A stretch of 64,000 nt of DNA, taken from positions 230,542 to 294,541 of the forward strand of contig NZ_JBNPXQ010000009.1 in NCBI RefSeq assembly GCF_050433225.1, given 5' to 3'. Numbering within the stretch: the stretch's first letter is position 1; each line of letters starts with the position of its first letter. The translations under genes and the position numbers were made by a program. Under the pieces are notes generated by a model. It did no database searches, was not told the DNA's origin, and saw nothing but the letters and a program-made list of their open reading frames with translations. Of the stretch, positions 34,076-44,250 are shown one piece after another. This DNA is from Sphingomonas_D zeicaulis (GTDB lineage: Bacteria > Pseudomonadota > Alphaproteobacteria > Sphingomonadales > Sphingomonadaceae).

Positions 34076-34912
34076 TCAGCGGCGGGCCGGTTCCGACTTG
34101 GCACCCTGTTGTTCATCCTCCTCGGGCAGCGGCGGCACGATGCGGTCGAGGAAGTCGTCGACGCTTTTCCAATTGTCGTCGGCGCCCTCGGGGTTGCGCG
34201 CCGCGATCAATGTCGAGGATCCGTGCACGCCGGTCTTGCGCGGCGTCGCATAGATCTTGTCCTTCGAGGGGGAGGCCGCGAGGATCGCCTTGGCGCCGCG
34301 CGCTTCCTCGGGCGTTTTCTCTGCAGTGACATAGATCGGCACGTCGACCTTCCCGGCGGCGGTCGCGACCGCGGTGCTGCCTTCACGATACTCGCCCGGC
34401 GAAAAGGCCAGCACACCGGCGATTTCGCCCGGATGATCGGCGGCAAGCTCGAACACCATGCCTGCGGTATAGCTGCTGCCCCACAGGATCACCGGAAGCC
34501 GCTCGCCCTTCGCCCAGGCCAAAGCCGCGTCCAGATCGGGCCGCGCGGCGGCATAGTCGGCGCTGCGACCCAGCGCCTGCACGGTCTCGTTGATGCCGAA
34601 CAGATTGCCGCCCGATCGCTGGTCGATCGCCAGCGCGTTGAAGCCGCGATCGATCAGCTTCGCCGCAATCTCGTTATATTCGGCCTTGCTCGATCCCGCT
34701 TGGTGGAACAGCAGCACCACCGCGCGCGGCCGCGACGTGCGATAATCGAGGCCATGGACGATCACGCCATCGTCGGCCTTGATCAGCACCGGCTCGACGA
34801 AATGCGCGCCCACGATCCGGCGCGCGGTTTCCTGCGGCTGCGGATCGTCGCACGCCGTCGCCAGCAGCGGCAAAGGCAGCAGCAGCGCCAGCGCGAGCCG
34901 GCGGACGCGCAT
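34076..34912 (-). CDS. Alpha/beta-hydrolase lipoprotein
   Basis: The protein is 278 residues from ATG 34912, overlapping the thiG stop (TGATG). The lipoprotein signal ends LLATAC (Cys about 21). It has the alpha/beta-hydrolase core with HQAGSS as oxyanion-hole region, nucleophile elbow WGSSYTAG (Ser), and a late GVHGSS His. It is an esterase or peptidase of unknown substrate, membrane-anchored facing the periplasm. Coupling to thiamine synthesis may be only positional. Confidence 0.8.
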   Translation of the reverse strand: MRVRRLALALLLPLPLLATACDDPQPQETARRIVGAHFVEPVLIKADDGVIVHGLDYRTSRPRAVVLLFHQAGSSKAEYNEIAAKLIDRGFNALAIDQRSGGNLFGINETVQALGRSADYAAARPDLDAALAWAKGERLPVILWGSSYTAGMVFELAADHPGEIAGVLAFSPGEYREGSTAVATAAGKVDVPIYVTAEKTPEEARGAKAILAASPSKDKIYATPRKTGVHGSSTLIAARNPEGADDNWKSVDDFLDRIVPPLPEEDEQQGAKSEPARR

Positions 34913-35916
34913 CAGATCAGGCCCGCGAGCGGGCTCGACGGATCGGCATAGCGGCGCTTGCCCATCCGGCCGGCACGGTATGAAAGCCGCCCGGCCTCGA
35001 CCGCGGCCTTCATCGCCGCCGCCATCATGATCGGATCCTGCGCCTCGGCGATCGCGGTGTTCATCAGCACGCCGTCGCAGCCCAGTTCCATCGCCACCGC
35101 CGCGTCGGATGCCTGGCCGACGCCGGCATCGACCAACACCGGCACCTTGGCACCCTCGACGATCAGCCGGATCGTAACGCGGTTCTGGATGCCCAGGCCC
35201 GAGCCGATCGGCGCACCCAGCGGCATGATCGCGACAGCGCCGGCATCCTCCAGCCGCTTGGCGGCGATGGGATCGTCGACGCAATAGACCATCGGCTTGA
35301 AGCCTTCCTTGGCCAGGATCTCGGTCGCGCGCAGCGTTTCGACCATATCGGGATAGAGCGTGCGCGCCTCGCCCAGCACCTCCAGCTTCACCAGATCCCA
35401 GCCGCCCGCCTCGCGCGCCAGCCGCAAGGTGCGCACCGCGTCGTCGCCGGTGAAGCAGCCCGCAGTGTTGGGCAGATAGGTGATCTTCTTCGGATCGATA
35501 TAGTCGGTCAGCATCGGCGCCTTGGGGTCGCTGACATTCACCCGCCGCACCGCCACCGTCACGATCTCGGCACCCGACGCCTCGACCGCGGCGGCGTTCT
35601 GCGCGAAATCCTTATATTTGCCGGTGCCGACGATCAGCCGCGAGCGGAAGCTGTGGCCCGCGACCGACCAGCGATCCTTGTCCACAGCCGCGCCATGGTC
35701 ACCGCCGCCGACGAAATGGACGATCTCCAGCGAATCGCCCTCGCTCACCGGCACCTCGGCCAAGGTGGAACGCGGCACGACCTCCAGGTTGCGCTCGACC
35801 GCGATCTTCGCCGGATCGAAACCGAGATCCGCCGCAAGGCCGGCGAGAGTGAGACCGCCCGCCACGCGGCGCGTTTCGCCGTTCAGCGTGATCGATATGG
35901 TGGCGGCGCTGGACAT
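34912..35916 (-). CDS. thiG: Fused sulfur carrier ThiS - thiazole synthase ThiG
   Basis: The protein is 334 residues from ATG 35916. Residues 1-70 are a ThiS ubiquitin-like fold (ISITLNGETRRVAGGLTLAGL, ending EIVHFVGGG); residues 80-334 are ThiG (SRLIVGTGKYKDF, LPNTAGCFT, VKLEVLG with the imine-forming Lys, VDAGVGQASDAA, NTAIAEAQDP). It forms the thiazole phosphate of thiamine from deoxyxylulose phosphate, dehydroglycine and ThiS-thiocarboxylate. In this fusion the ThiS Gly-Gly is internal. Confidence 0.92.
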   Translation of the reverse strand: MSSAATISITLNGETRRVAGGLTLAGLAADLGFDPAKIAVERNLEVVPRSTLAEVPVSEGDSLEIVHFVGGGDHGAAVDKDRWSVAGHSFRSRLIVGTGKYKDFAQNAAAVEASGAEIVTVAVRRVNVSDPKAPMLTDYIDPKKITYLPNTAGCFTGDDAVRTLRLAREAGGWDLVKLEVLGEARTLYPDMVETLRATEILAKEGFKPMVYCVDDPIAAKRLEDAGAVAIMPLGAPIGSGLGIQNRVTIRLIVEGAKVPVLVDAGVGQASDAAVAMELGCDGVLMNTAIAEAQDPIMMAAAMKAAVEAGRLSYRAGRMGKRRYADPSSPLAGLI

Positions 35917-36006
35917 TGATCCTGAACTCCGTGCGCGAAACATTTGGGGAAAAGCGTCGCCGCGCATATAGGGACCGCATCCGTTCGACCGCAACCGAAA
36001 GGCTCG

Positions 36007-36468
36007 ATGCCCTTGTCTGAACCGTCGGCGACCCCGAGTTCCACCATCTATGTGCTGAATGGCCCCAACCTCAACCTGCTCGGGCTGCGTGAGCCGGACG
36101 TCTATGGCCATGAAACGCTGGACGATATCGCCGGCCGGCTGGAAGATCGCGGCCGGGAAATCGGCATCGAGATCGAAATGCGCCAATCCAACCATGAAGG
36201 CCATCTGATCGACTGGTTGCAAGAAGCGAATGCGCGGGGGGCCAAGGCGGTCATCCTCAATCCCGGCGGTTACACGCACACGTCGATTGCGCTGCACGAC
36301 GCGATCAAGAGCATCCAGGTGCCGGTGATCGAAGTGCATCTTTCCAATCCGCATGCGCGCGAATCCTTCCGTCATGTCAGCTTCGTCGGCCGCGCCGCGA
36401 AGGGAACAATCGCAGGATTCGGCGCGCTTTCCTATCTGCTTGCGCTGGACGCGGCGGCGAGTCTCTGA
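36007..36468 (+). CDS. aroQ: Type II 3-dehydroquinate dehydratase
   Basis: The enzyme is 153 residues from ATG 36007. It converts 3-dehydroquinate to dehydroshikimate. Family motifs: VLNGPNLNLLGLREP, RQSNHEGHLIDWL, NPGGYTHTSIAL with the catalytic region, and EVHLSNPHARESFRH. A short N-terminal extension precedes the core. It heads an aroQ-accB-accC-arsC run, the common alphaproteobacterial order, and is divergent from thiSG with a 90-bp gap. Confidence 0.94.
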   Translation: MPLSEPSATPSSTIYVLNGPNLNLLGLREPDVYGHETLDDIAGRLEDRGREIGIEIEMRQSNHEGHLIDWLQEANARGAKAVILNPGGYTHTSIALHDAIKSIQVPVIEVHLSNPHARESFRHVSFVGRAAKGTIAGFGALSYLLALDAAASL

Positions 36469-36504
36469 CATGGCGCGCCGCTTATCCGAACAACCGAGGG
36501 TCGA

Positions 36505-36984
36505 ATGAGCCAGGAAAACAATGGAGCCATGCAGGTTGATGCGGCGCTTGTGCGCCAGCTCGCCGAGCTGCTCGACCAGACGCAGTTGACCGAGATCGAG
36601 GTCCAGGACGGTGAGCGCAAGATCCGCGTGGCCCGTACCGTAAACGTCACCGCCGCCGCGGTTCCGCATTATGCACCGCCAGTGGCGACAGCGCCCGCGC
36701 CTGCGGCAGCCGCCCCGGCCGCCGCTGCTGCTGCCGCGCCCGCCGATCATCCGGGCACGGTGAAGTCGCCGATGGTCGGCACCGCCTATCTGGCGGCCGA
36801 GCCGGGTGCTGCGCCGTTCATCGCCGTCGGCACCAAGGTCAGCGCCGGGCAGACGCTGCTGATCGTCGAAGCGATGAAGGTGATGAACCCGATCCAGAGC
36901 CCGCGCGCCGGCACCGTGACCGCAGTGTTCGTCGACAACGGCCAGCCGGTCGAGTTCGATCAGCCGCTCGTCGTCGTCGAGTAA
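36505..36984 (+). CDS. accB: Biotin carboxyl carrier protein of acetyl-CoA carboxylase
   Basis: The protein has 159 residues. The N-terminal helix is followed by an Ala/Pro-rich linker (about 52-82) and a biotinyl domain with Lys125 in VEAMKVMNP. It carries carboxybiotin between AccC and the carboxyltransferase for malonyl-CoA formation. accC follows after 9 bp. Confidence 0.96.
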   Translation: MSQENNGAMQVDAALVRQLAELLDQTQLTEIEVQDGERKIRVARTVNVTAAAVPHYAPPVATAPAPAAAAPAAAAAAAPADHPGTVKSPMVGTAYLAAEPGAAPFIAVGTKVSAGQTLLIVEAMKVMNPIQSPRAGTVTAVFVDNGQPVEFDQPLVVVE

Positions 36985-36993
36985 GCGGGCGCC

Positions 36994-38351
<1,358 letters not shown>

Positions 38352-38355
<4 letters not shown>

Positions 38356-38696
38356 AGGCCACCATCTGGCACAACCCCAATTGCTCGACGTCGCGCAAGG
38401 CGCTCGACATCCTCAACGCCGCCGCCGGCGTCGAGGTTGAGGTGATCCAGTATCTCAAGACGCCGCCGACCGCCGACAAGCTGGCGCAGCTCTATCGCGA
38501 CGCCGGCCTGGCCCCGCGCGAGGGCCTGCGCACGCGCAACACCGACGCAGCCGAACGCGGCCTGACCAGCGCCGACGACGCGACGGTGCTCGCCGCGATG
38601 GTGGCGGAACCGGTTTTGATCGAACGCCCGCTAGTCGAGACGGAGAAGGGCGCGCGCCTGTGCCGCCCGGTCGAGAAGATCCACGAGATCCTCTGA
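38352..38696 (+). CDS. Arsenate reductase family protein (ArsC, glutaredoxin type)
   Basis: This 114-residue protein has the catalytic Cys11 in WHNPNCSTSRKAL and the partner segment LRTRNTDAAERGL with Arg for oxyanion binding. It matches ArsC, glutathione/glutaredoxin-linked arsenate reductases, though members such as Spx/YffB lack that activity. Coupled to accC by ATGA rather than lying in an ars operon, so a housekeeping thiol role is also possible. Confidence 0.82.
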
Positions 38697-38760
38697 GGGT
38701 AACGGGTTCCAAACGCCCCCCGCCATCGGTGCACGATAAGTTCCGATGTTCGCAACACGC

Positions 38761-38801
38761 GTCGAAGCCCTCTCTCGCGAAGTGCGGGAGAGGGCTTCGA
38801 C
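38761..38801. repeat. Dispersed palindromic repeat, copy 2
   Basis: Perfect 14-bp arms GTCGAAGCCCTCTC and GAGAGGGCTTCGAC separated by a 13-nt centre holding CGCGAAGTGCG. It lies in the arsC-parA gap. Related to 26710-26738 and to the arms of 44251-44383. No T-run follows, so it is not a plain terminator. Confidence 0.7.
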
Positions 38802-38911
38802 GACACCCACGGTGCGGCTGGCAACCAGGATTAAACCCGACCATAGCCTTGCCTGCCCCCTCCCTCCCGCGATAGCTTCCGCCCATCCGCAACAGCAAGG
38901 GCAGAGGATCA

Positions 38912-39649
38912 TTGGCAACCATCGCGGTCTACAGTCTCAAGGGCGGTGTCGGTAAAACGACGCTCGCGGTGAATCTTGCCTGGTCCTCGGCAACCCAGTC
39001 CGCGCGCCGCACCTTGCTGTGGGATCTCGATCCGCAGGGCGGCGCCAGCTTCCTGCTTGCTGACGGGAAGGCGCCCAAGGCGCAGGCGCAATCGGTCTTC
39101 TCCAAGGATGTCGAGCCCGAGAAGCTGATCCGGCCGACCGCGATCCCGCGGCTCGACCTGCTGGCGGCCGATATCTCGCTGCGCGGGCTCGACCTGCTGT
39201 TCCACGACATGGGCAAGAAAAAGCGACTGACTAAGCTGCTGGAAACGCTGCAGAAGGATTATGACCGCATCATCCTCGATTGCCCGCCGGGGTTGACCGA
39301 GACCAGCGAGCAGGTGATGCGCGCGGCGGACATCATCCTTGCCCCCGTCATCCCCTCCCCGCTCTCGCGGCGGACGCTGGACGACGTCATGAGCTATATC
39401 AACAAGCAGAGCGGTCGCGTGCCGCCGATCCAGCCGATCTACGCAATGGTCGACAAGCGCCGCACCTTGCACCGTGAGGCGCTGGCCGAGAATCCCGGCT
39501 GGCCATCCATTCCCTATGCCAGCGCGGTCGAGCAGATGGCGACCGAACGCGCACCGGTGGCCACGTTCGCCGCCAAGAGCCCCGCGGCGATGGCCTTCTC
39601 CACCTTGTGGCGCGGCGTCGAGAAGCGGCTCGCGCAAGCCGCTTCATGA
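38912..39649 (+). CDS. ParA-family ATPase
   Basis: The protein is 245 residues from TTG 38912, preceded by gcagagg. It has the deviant Walker A motif KGGVGKTT (10-17) and Walker B DRIILDCPPG. It is a P-loop partition/positioning ATPase without a neighbouring parB, so probably an orphan that positions a cargo or regulates a partner. It is coupled by ATGA to the ModE-like regulator gene. Confidence 0.88.
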   Translation: MATIAVYSLKGGVGKTTLAVNLAWSSATQSARRTLLWDLDPQGGASFLLADGKAPKAQAQSVFSKDVEPEKLIRPTAIPRLDLLAADISLRGLDLLFHDMGKKKRLTKLLETLQKDYDRIILDCPPGLTETSEQVMRAADIILAPVIPSPLSRRTLDDVMSYINKQSGRVPPIQPIYAMVDKRRTLHREALAENPGWPSIPYASAVEQMATERAPVATFAAKSPAAMAFSTLWRGVEKRLAQAAS

Positions 39650-40023
39650 TCCTCGGCAACCTCAAGGTGAAGGCGCAGCTCGTCTGCGGCGACGAGTTCG
39701 CGATCGGGCCCGGCAAGGCGCTCCTGCTCGAGGCGATCGACAGCGAAGGCTCGATCTCGGGCGCCGGCCGCAAGCTGGGGATGAGCTACCGGCGGACTTG
39801 GCTGCTGGTCGATTCAATGAACCGCTGCTTCACCGACAAGCTGGTCGAGACCCTGTCGGGCGGCGGCCGCGAACGCGGCGCGCGACTGACCGACGATGGC
39901 CGCCGCGCCCTCGCCGCCTATCGCACGATGGAAGCCGCCATGATGCGCGCGGCAGACAGCCCCGCACTCGCCGAGCTGCGCGCGATGCTGCGCGAGGAGC
40001 CATTGCTGCCGCACGGCGATTGA
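39646..40023 (+). CDS. ModE N-terminal-like winged-helix regulator
   Basis: The protein is 125 residues from ATG 39646, overlapping the parA stop. It has the LysR/ModE-type helix-turn-helix: ALLLEAIDSEGSISGAGRKLGMSYRRTWLLVDSMNR, followed by a wing with RGARLTDDGRRALAAY. It lacks the molybdate-binding (TOBE) domains of full ModE. Target genes unknown; no mod transport genes nearby. Confidence 0.82.
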   Translation: MILGNLKVKAQLVCGDEFAIGPGKALLLEAIDSEGSISGAGRKLGMSYRRTWLLVDSMNRCFTDKLVETLSGGGRERGARLTDDGRRALAAYRTMEAAMMRAADSPALAELRAMLREEPLLPHGD

Positions 40024-40103
40024 AGGTCGCGGCGATACTGCCTGCCCGCCAGGCGGCGCGCGCAAGCCGGCTTTCTGGATTGATCCCGGCCCCGCCCCGA
40101 CGC

Positions 40104-40838
40104 ATGATCCCCGCACCGATGCACTCGCTCGACGTCAACCTGCTGCTTCGTGCCTATGCGGCCGGCGTGTTCCCGATGTCGGACAGCCGGGACGCTGGCG
40201 AAGTATTCTGGGTGGAGCCGCACCGCCGCGGCATCCTGCCGCTCGACGGATTCCACCTCTCGCGCTCGCTGGCCAAGACGATCCGGTCCGGGCGGTTCGA
40301 GGTGACGGTGGATGCCGCGTTCGCGGCCGTCATCGCCGCCTGTGCGGAGGCGCGGCCGGACCGTCCCAAGACCTGGATCAACCGCCAGATCGAGGATGCC
40401 TGCCTGACATTGCACCGGCGCGGCCACGCCCATTCGGTGGAGGTCTGGCTCGACGGGCGGCTGGTGGGCGGCCTTTATGGCATTGCGCTGGGCGGCGCCT
40501 TCTTCGGTGAAAGCATGTTCAGCCGGGCGCGCGATGCCTCGAAGGTTGCGCTCGCCTATCTCGTCGCACGGATGAAGGCGGGCGGCTATGCGCTGCTCGA
40601 CTGCCAGTTCATCACCGATCACCTGGCCAGCCTGGGCGCGATCGAGGTGACGCGAGAGACCTACGTGTCGTTGCTCGATTCGGCTCTGGGGCTGGGCGCG
40701 GGCGCCGGCGATGCATCCGCCGCGGCAGCGCCGGACTTCTTCGCTCTCGAGGCGCTGCCCGATCCCTTGCGCACCACCAGCGTATCCGGGCCGGCGTCGG
40801 GGAAGCTCATCGTGCAGCTCTTGGACCAGACATCGTAG
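40104..40838 (+). CDS. aat: Leucyl/phenylalanyl-tRNA-protein transferase
   Basis: The enzyme is 244 residues from ATG 40104 (Met6 possible). It adds Leu/Phe to N-terminal Arg/Lys of proteins, marking them for ClpAP. Family blocks: LLRAYAAGVFPMSDS, FWVEPHRRGILPLDGFHLSRSL, TWINRQIEDACLTLHRRGHAHSVEVW, GGAFFGESMFSRARDASKVAL and LDCQFITDHLASLGA. The C-terminal GPASGKLIVQLL tail extends 178 bp into the oppositely oriented DUF2155 gene. Confidence 0.94.
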   Translation: MIPAPMHSLDVNLLLRAYAAGVFPMSDSRDAGEVFWVEPHRRGILPLDGFHLSRSLAKTIRSGRFEVTVDAAFAAVIAACAEARPDRPKTWINRQIEDACLTLHRRGHAHSVEVWLDGRLVGGLYGIALGGAFFGESMFSRARDASKVALAYLVARMKAGGYALLDCQFITDHLASLGAIEVTRETYVSLLDSALGLGAGAGDASAAAAPDFFALEALPDPLRTTSVSGPASGKLIVQLLDQTS

Positions 40839-41347
40839 ATCGGGTGCTGGACCATGTTGAGCGACGGCGACTCCTTGTAGAGCCAGCCTGAAAACACGCG
40901 GCGCCACTTGTCGTCGCTGCCATGCACGTCGAGTTGGACGAAGGCGCCGGTCAACTGCTCGGGCTCCCATGGCGCGGTCTTCTCGCAGGCGCGCAGGCGA
41001 ATCACGGCATCGCCGATGCGCACCGCCTGGCCAGGCTTCAGCTTCACCTCGCGCGACAGGCCGTTGCGCTTGTTGAGGAAGCCGATCACCGCCTCGCGCT
41101 GCGCCATCGGCGTCGCCTGCGGTGCTTTGGGATCACCGGGCTTCGGCGTTTCCTTGACCTCGATCACCGTCGGCGGCGCGCTGACGGAGGCGTTGCCCGC
41201 AGTTGCTGCGTCGTTCGCCGCGGTCGAGACCGGGGCGGCGCCATTATCGTCCTGAAGGGCAACCGCGCCTTGCCAAGCGGCGATGCCCAGCCCGGCGGCG
41301 GCAGCGGCGATTGCGATGCGGCGCACGGTCAGGCGTCGGGCGTCCAT
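40661..41347 (-). CDS. DUF2155 secreted/periplasmic protein
   Basis: The protein has 228 residues. An N-terminal signal/TM segment (IAIAAAAAGLGIAAWQGAVAL) is followed by a low-complexity linker, then the DUF2155 core: LRACEKTAPWEPEQLTGAFVQLD, FSGWLYKESPSLNMVQHPIYDVWSKSC with paired Cys. The family is alphaproteobacterial and often sits near aat and complex I accessory genes; function unknown. The C-terminal tail is encoded opposite the end of aat. Its start overlaps the NDUFA12 gene end by 19 nt. Confidence 0.88.
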   Translation of the reverse strand: MDARRLTVRRIAIAAAAAGLGIAAWQGAVALQDDNGAAPVSTAANDAATAGNASVSAPPTVIEVKETPKPGDPKAPQATPMAQREAVIGFLNKRNGLSREVKLKPGQAVRIGDAVIRLRACEKTAPWEPEQLTGAFVQLDVHGSDDKWRRVFSGWLYKESPSLNMVQHPIYDVWSKSCTMSFPDAGPDTLVVRKGSGSASRAKKSGAAAADASPAPAPSPRAESSNDT

Positions 41348-41727
41348 GCCTCATAGTCCCCGGTCGCGGCGGCGCGACGATCCCCCGCGCCGAACGCGCC
41401 GGCGGGGCGGTAGGCGGCGGTGGTGCCGGTGAGGTTCACCGAGCCCGGCTTCTCGAACTTGCGGCGTGGCGGCAGCGCCTCTTCCGGCACATCGTCATGG
41501 GTATTGTGCAGCCAGCCATGCCATTCGGGCGGCACGCGGCTGGCATCGTTCGAGCCGGCATACATCACCCAACGGCGGCGATTGCCGATCGGGCCGGGCT
41601 TGCTCGATTCGAAATAGACATTGCCCAGCGCATCCTCGCCGACGCGCGAGCCGGTCATCCGCGTGTTGAGCCAGGTGCCGAAGGTGGCGCCGTTCCACCA
41701 GGTGAAGATGTTAGCCAATATGCCCAT
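41329..41727 (-). CDS. NDUFA12-family NADH:ubiquinone oxidoreductase subunit
   Basis: The protein has 132 residues. It matches the B17.2/NDUFA12 accessory subunit of alphaproteobacterial complex I: GNVYFESS, RRWVMYAGSNDASRVPPEWHGWLH and DDVPEEALPPRRKFEKPG. Peripheral, on the matrix/cytoplasmic side near the N module junction. Probably co-transcribed with the DUF2155 gene, whose start it overlaps. Confidence 0.95.
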   Translation of the reverse strand: MGILANIFTWWNGATFGTWLNTRMTGSRVGEDALGNVYFESSKPGPIGNRRRWVMYAGSNDASRVPPEWHGWLHNTHDDVPEEALPPRRKFEKPGSVNLTGTTAAYRPAGAFGAGDRRAAATGDYEAWTPDA

Positions 41728-41905
41728 GCGCCGCGCTTACCCGCCCCGCGCAGGTGGCGCAACCGGAATGGCGCGATTCGATCGCCTCGCCCGATCGTCC
41801 GCCCGCCCAGGCTCCGCGCAACCTATCCCAACGCTCCCGTTGCATCGCAGCCTGACCCACATTAACGAGCACTGCGAGGCATTATCAATAACCAAGGGGG
41901 TAAAT

Positions 41906-44200
41906 ATGATCGAGTTCCAGGCTCGCCGGCAGCCGCCGGCGCGGCTTTCGTTCTGGGCGCTGGCAGCGGCGCTGGCCGCCCTCACCTCCCCCGCGCTCGC
42001 CGAGGAGGTGCCGGCGGACGAGGAGGCGGCGGGGCGTGACGGGACGATCGTCGTCACCGGCGTCAAGGAACGCGGCACGGGCACCGGCACGAAAACCGAT
42101 ACGCCGCTGATCGAAACCCCGCAGAGCATCACCGTGATCGACAGCCGCGAGCTGGAGCTGCGCAACGTCCAGTCGATCAACCAGGCGGTGGGCTATGTCG
42201 CCGGCGTCGCCGCGAACCAGCGCGGCGGTATGGTGACGCGCTACGACCAGCTCATCCTCCGCGGCTTCGCGCCCGGCGTCTATCTGGATGGCATGCGGCT
42301 GATCGCCGGCCCCTATTCCACCCCGCAGATCGACTTCAACCGCGTCGACCGGCTGGACATCGTCAAAGGGCCCGCATCGGTGCTCTACGGCAACTCCACG
42401 CCCGGCGGCCTCGTCAACCTCTCCAGCAAGCTGCCCGAGGCGGAGGCGTTCGGCCGGATCGAATTCCAGGCGGGCAATTTCGACGCGTTGCGCGCGGTGG
42501 CGGACGTCAACCAGCCCCTCACCGCCGATGGCCGCCTGCTCGCCCGCGTCGTCGGCGGCTGGCAGAAGGCGGACGGGCTGACCGAGGGCACGTTCAGCGA
42601 ACGCTATCACATCAGCCCCTCGCTCACCTTCGCGCCGGGGCCGGACACCAGCCTGACATTGCTCGCGACCTACCAGCGCTCGCCCTCCGGCGGCGGCTAT
42701 TCGGGGGTGCCCGCGTTCGGATCGGTGCTGCCCAACCCGTTCGGCGAACTGCCGCGCGACATCAACACCGGCGATCCCGGCTATGAGCGCTACGACCACA
42801 AGGCGAAGTCGATCGCGGCCTTCTTCCGCCACGATTTCAACGAGCATCTCACCTTCCGCAGCAATTTCCGCTTCCAGAACAACACATTGTCCTATCGCCA
42901 GCTCTATGTCGGCGGCTTCGCGACGACGGGCACCGGCGCCAGCCGCAACAGCGACTTTTCCACGATCATCCGCGGCGGCGGCGGCGCGGACGAGGATTTC
43001 GACACGTTGACGCTCGACAATCATCTGAACGCCAAGTTCGAAACCGGTCCGCTCAAGCACAACCTGCTCGCCGGCGTCGATTACCAGAACATCGTCGGTG
43101 AGAATGTGCAGCAGTTCAACACCGGGCAGACCAGCAACCCGCTGACCAGCATCCCCAATCTCAGCCTGTTCGCGCCGGTCTATGGCGGCACCTTGCCCAG
43201 CACCGACCTGACCGTGCTCGGCGCCGGCTATGTCAACAATTACCAGAAGCGCGATCAGGTGGGCGTCTATGTCCAGGATCAGATCGCGATCGGCCGCCTC
43301 CAGCTCATCGCCAGCGGCCGTTACGACTGGTATGATCAGACCACGATCAACAAGAAGACCGACACCGCCGCCTTCCTCAGCCAAAGCGCCTTCACGATGC
43401 GGCTGGGCGGGCTTTACGAGACCGCGATCGGCATCGCCCCCTATGTCAGCTATGCCGAATCCTTCGAGCCGCAGGCAGGCGCGACCTTCGATGGCCTGCC
43501 CTTCGATCCGGTGACCGGCCGCCAATATGAGGCCGGCATCAAATATCAGCCGCGCGGGCTCAACGCGCTGTTCACCGCCTCGGTCTATGACCTGCGCCGC
43601 CAGAAGGTGCCGGTGGGCGATCCCAATGCGGGCACCGGCGGCATTCCCGCGACGGCGCAGATCCAGATCGGCGAGGTGCGCGTGCGCGGCGTCGAGATCG
43701 AGGGACGCGGCGAGGTGGTGACCGGCGTCGATGTGATCGTCGCGGGCAGCTATACCGATGCGATCATCACCCAGGGCACGCCCGCCGCGGGCATCACCCC
43801 CACCACCACCGGCACCCGCCAGCTCGGCACCCCCGAATGGGCCGCATCCGGCTTCGTCTCCTGGGATCTCGGCAAGGGCGATCGCATCGCGGGGCCGCTG
43901 GGCGGTCTGCGCCTCGGCGCGGGCGCGCGCTATGTCGGCGGGTCCGACGGCACGACCACCTATGCGGTGGTCAACGGCGTGACCCAGTTCACCCGCTTCC
44001 ACACCGACGGCTTCATCCTCGTCGACGCGCTGATCGGCTACGACCTCGGCCGCGCCACCCCCGCGCTCGCCGGCTTCGACCTCGCGGTCAACGCCGCCAA
44101 CCTGTTCGACAAGACACATGTCAGCGCCTGCCCGTTCAACAACAGCTGCTATTTCGGCGCCGCCCGCACGGTGATCGGGTCGCTGCGCTATCGTTGGTAG
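41906..44200 (+). CDS. TonB-dependent siderophore receptor
   Basis: The receptor is 764 residues from ATG 41906, with AAGGGGG as the ribosome binding site. Signal peptide ends about PALA-EE; then a TonB-box-like DGTIVVTGV, the plug domain (TPQSITVIDSRELELR, RGFAPGVYLDGMRL, GPASVLYGNSTPGGLVNL) and a 22-strand barrel ending LRYRW. It imports a ferric siderophore with TonB energy. A CATTATC near 41879 resembles half a Fur site. The esterase-fold gene downstream may belong to the same function. Confidence 0.92.
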   Translation: MIEFQARRQPPARLSFWALAAALAALTSPALAEEVPADEEAAGRDGTIVVTGVKERGTGTGTKTDTPLIETPQSITVIDSRELELRNVQSINQAVGYVAGVAANQRGGMVTRYDQLILRGFAPGVYLDGMRLIAGPYSTPQIDFNRVDRLDIVKGPASVLYGNSTPGGLVNLSSKLPEAEAFGRIEFQAGNFDALRAVADVNQPLTADGRLLARVVGGWQKADGLTEGTFSERYHISPSLTFAPGPDTSLTLLATYQRSPSGGGYSGVPAFGSVLPNPFGELPRDINTGDPGYERYDHKAKSIAAFFRHDFNEHLTFRSNFRFQNNTLSYRQLYVGGFATTGTGASRNSDFSTIIRGGGGADEDFDTLTLDNHLNAKFETGPLKHNLLAGVDYQNIVGENVQQFNTGQTSNPLTSIPNLSLFAPVYGGTLPSTDLTVLGAGYVNNYQKRDQVGVYVQDQIAIGRLQLIASGRYDWYDQTTINKKTDTAAFLSQSAFTMRLGGLYETAIGIAPYVSYAESFEPQAGATFDGLPFDPVTGRQYEAGIKYQPRGLNALFTASVYDLRRQKVPVGDPNAGTGGIPATAQIQIGEVRVRGVEIEGRGEVVTGVDVIVAGSYTDAIITQGTPAAGITPTTTGTRQLGTPEWAASGFVSWDLGKGDRIAGPLGGLRLGAGARYVGGSDGTTTYAVVNGVTQFTRFHTDGFILVDALIGYDLGRATPALAGFDLAVNAANLFDKTHVSACPFNNSCYFGAARTVIGSLRYRW

Positions 44201-44250
44201 GAACCCATAAATACCGGAAGAGCCAAGAAATTCGACGCCCGCGCCGAATT

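Noticed and set aside
41870..41890. Fur box upstream of the TonB receptor
   Set aside because: Only one half-site (CATTATC) is recognisable; not enough to list as an operator.
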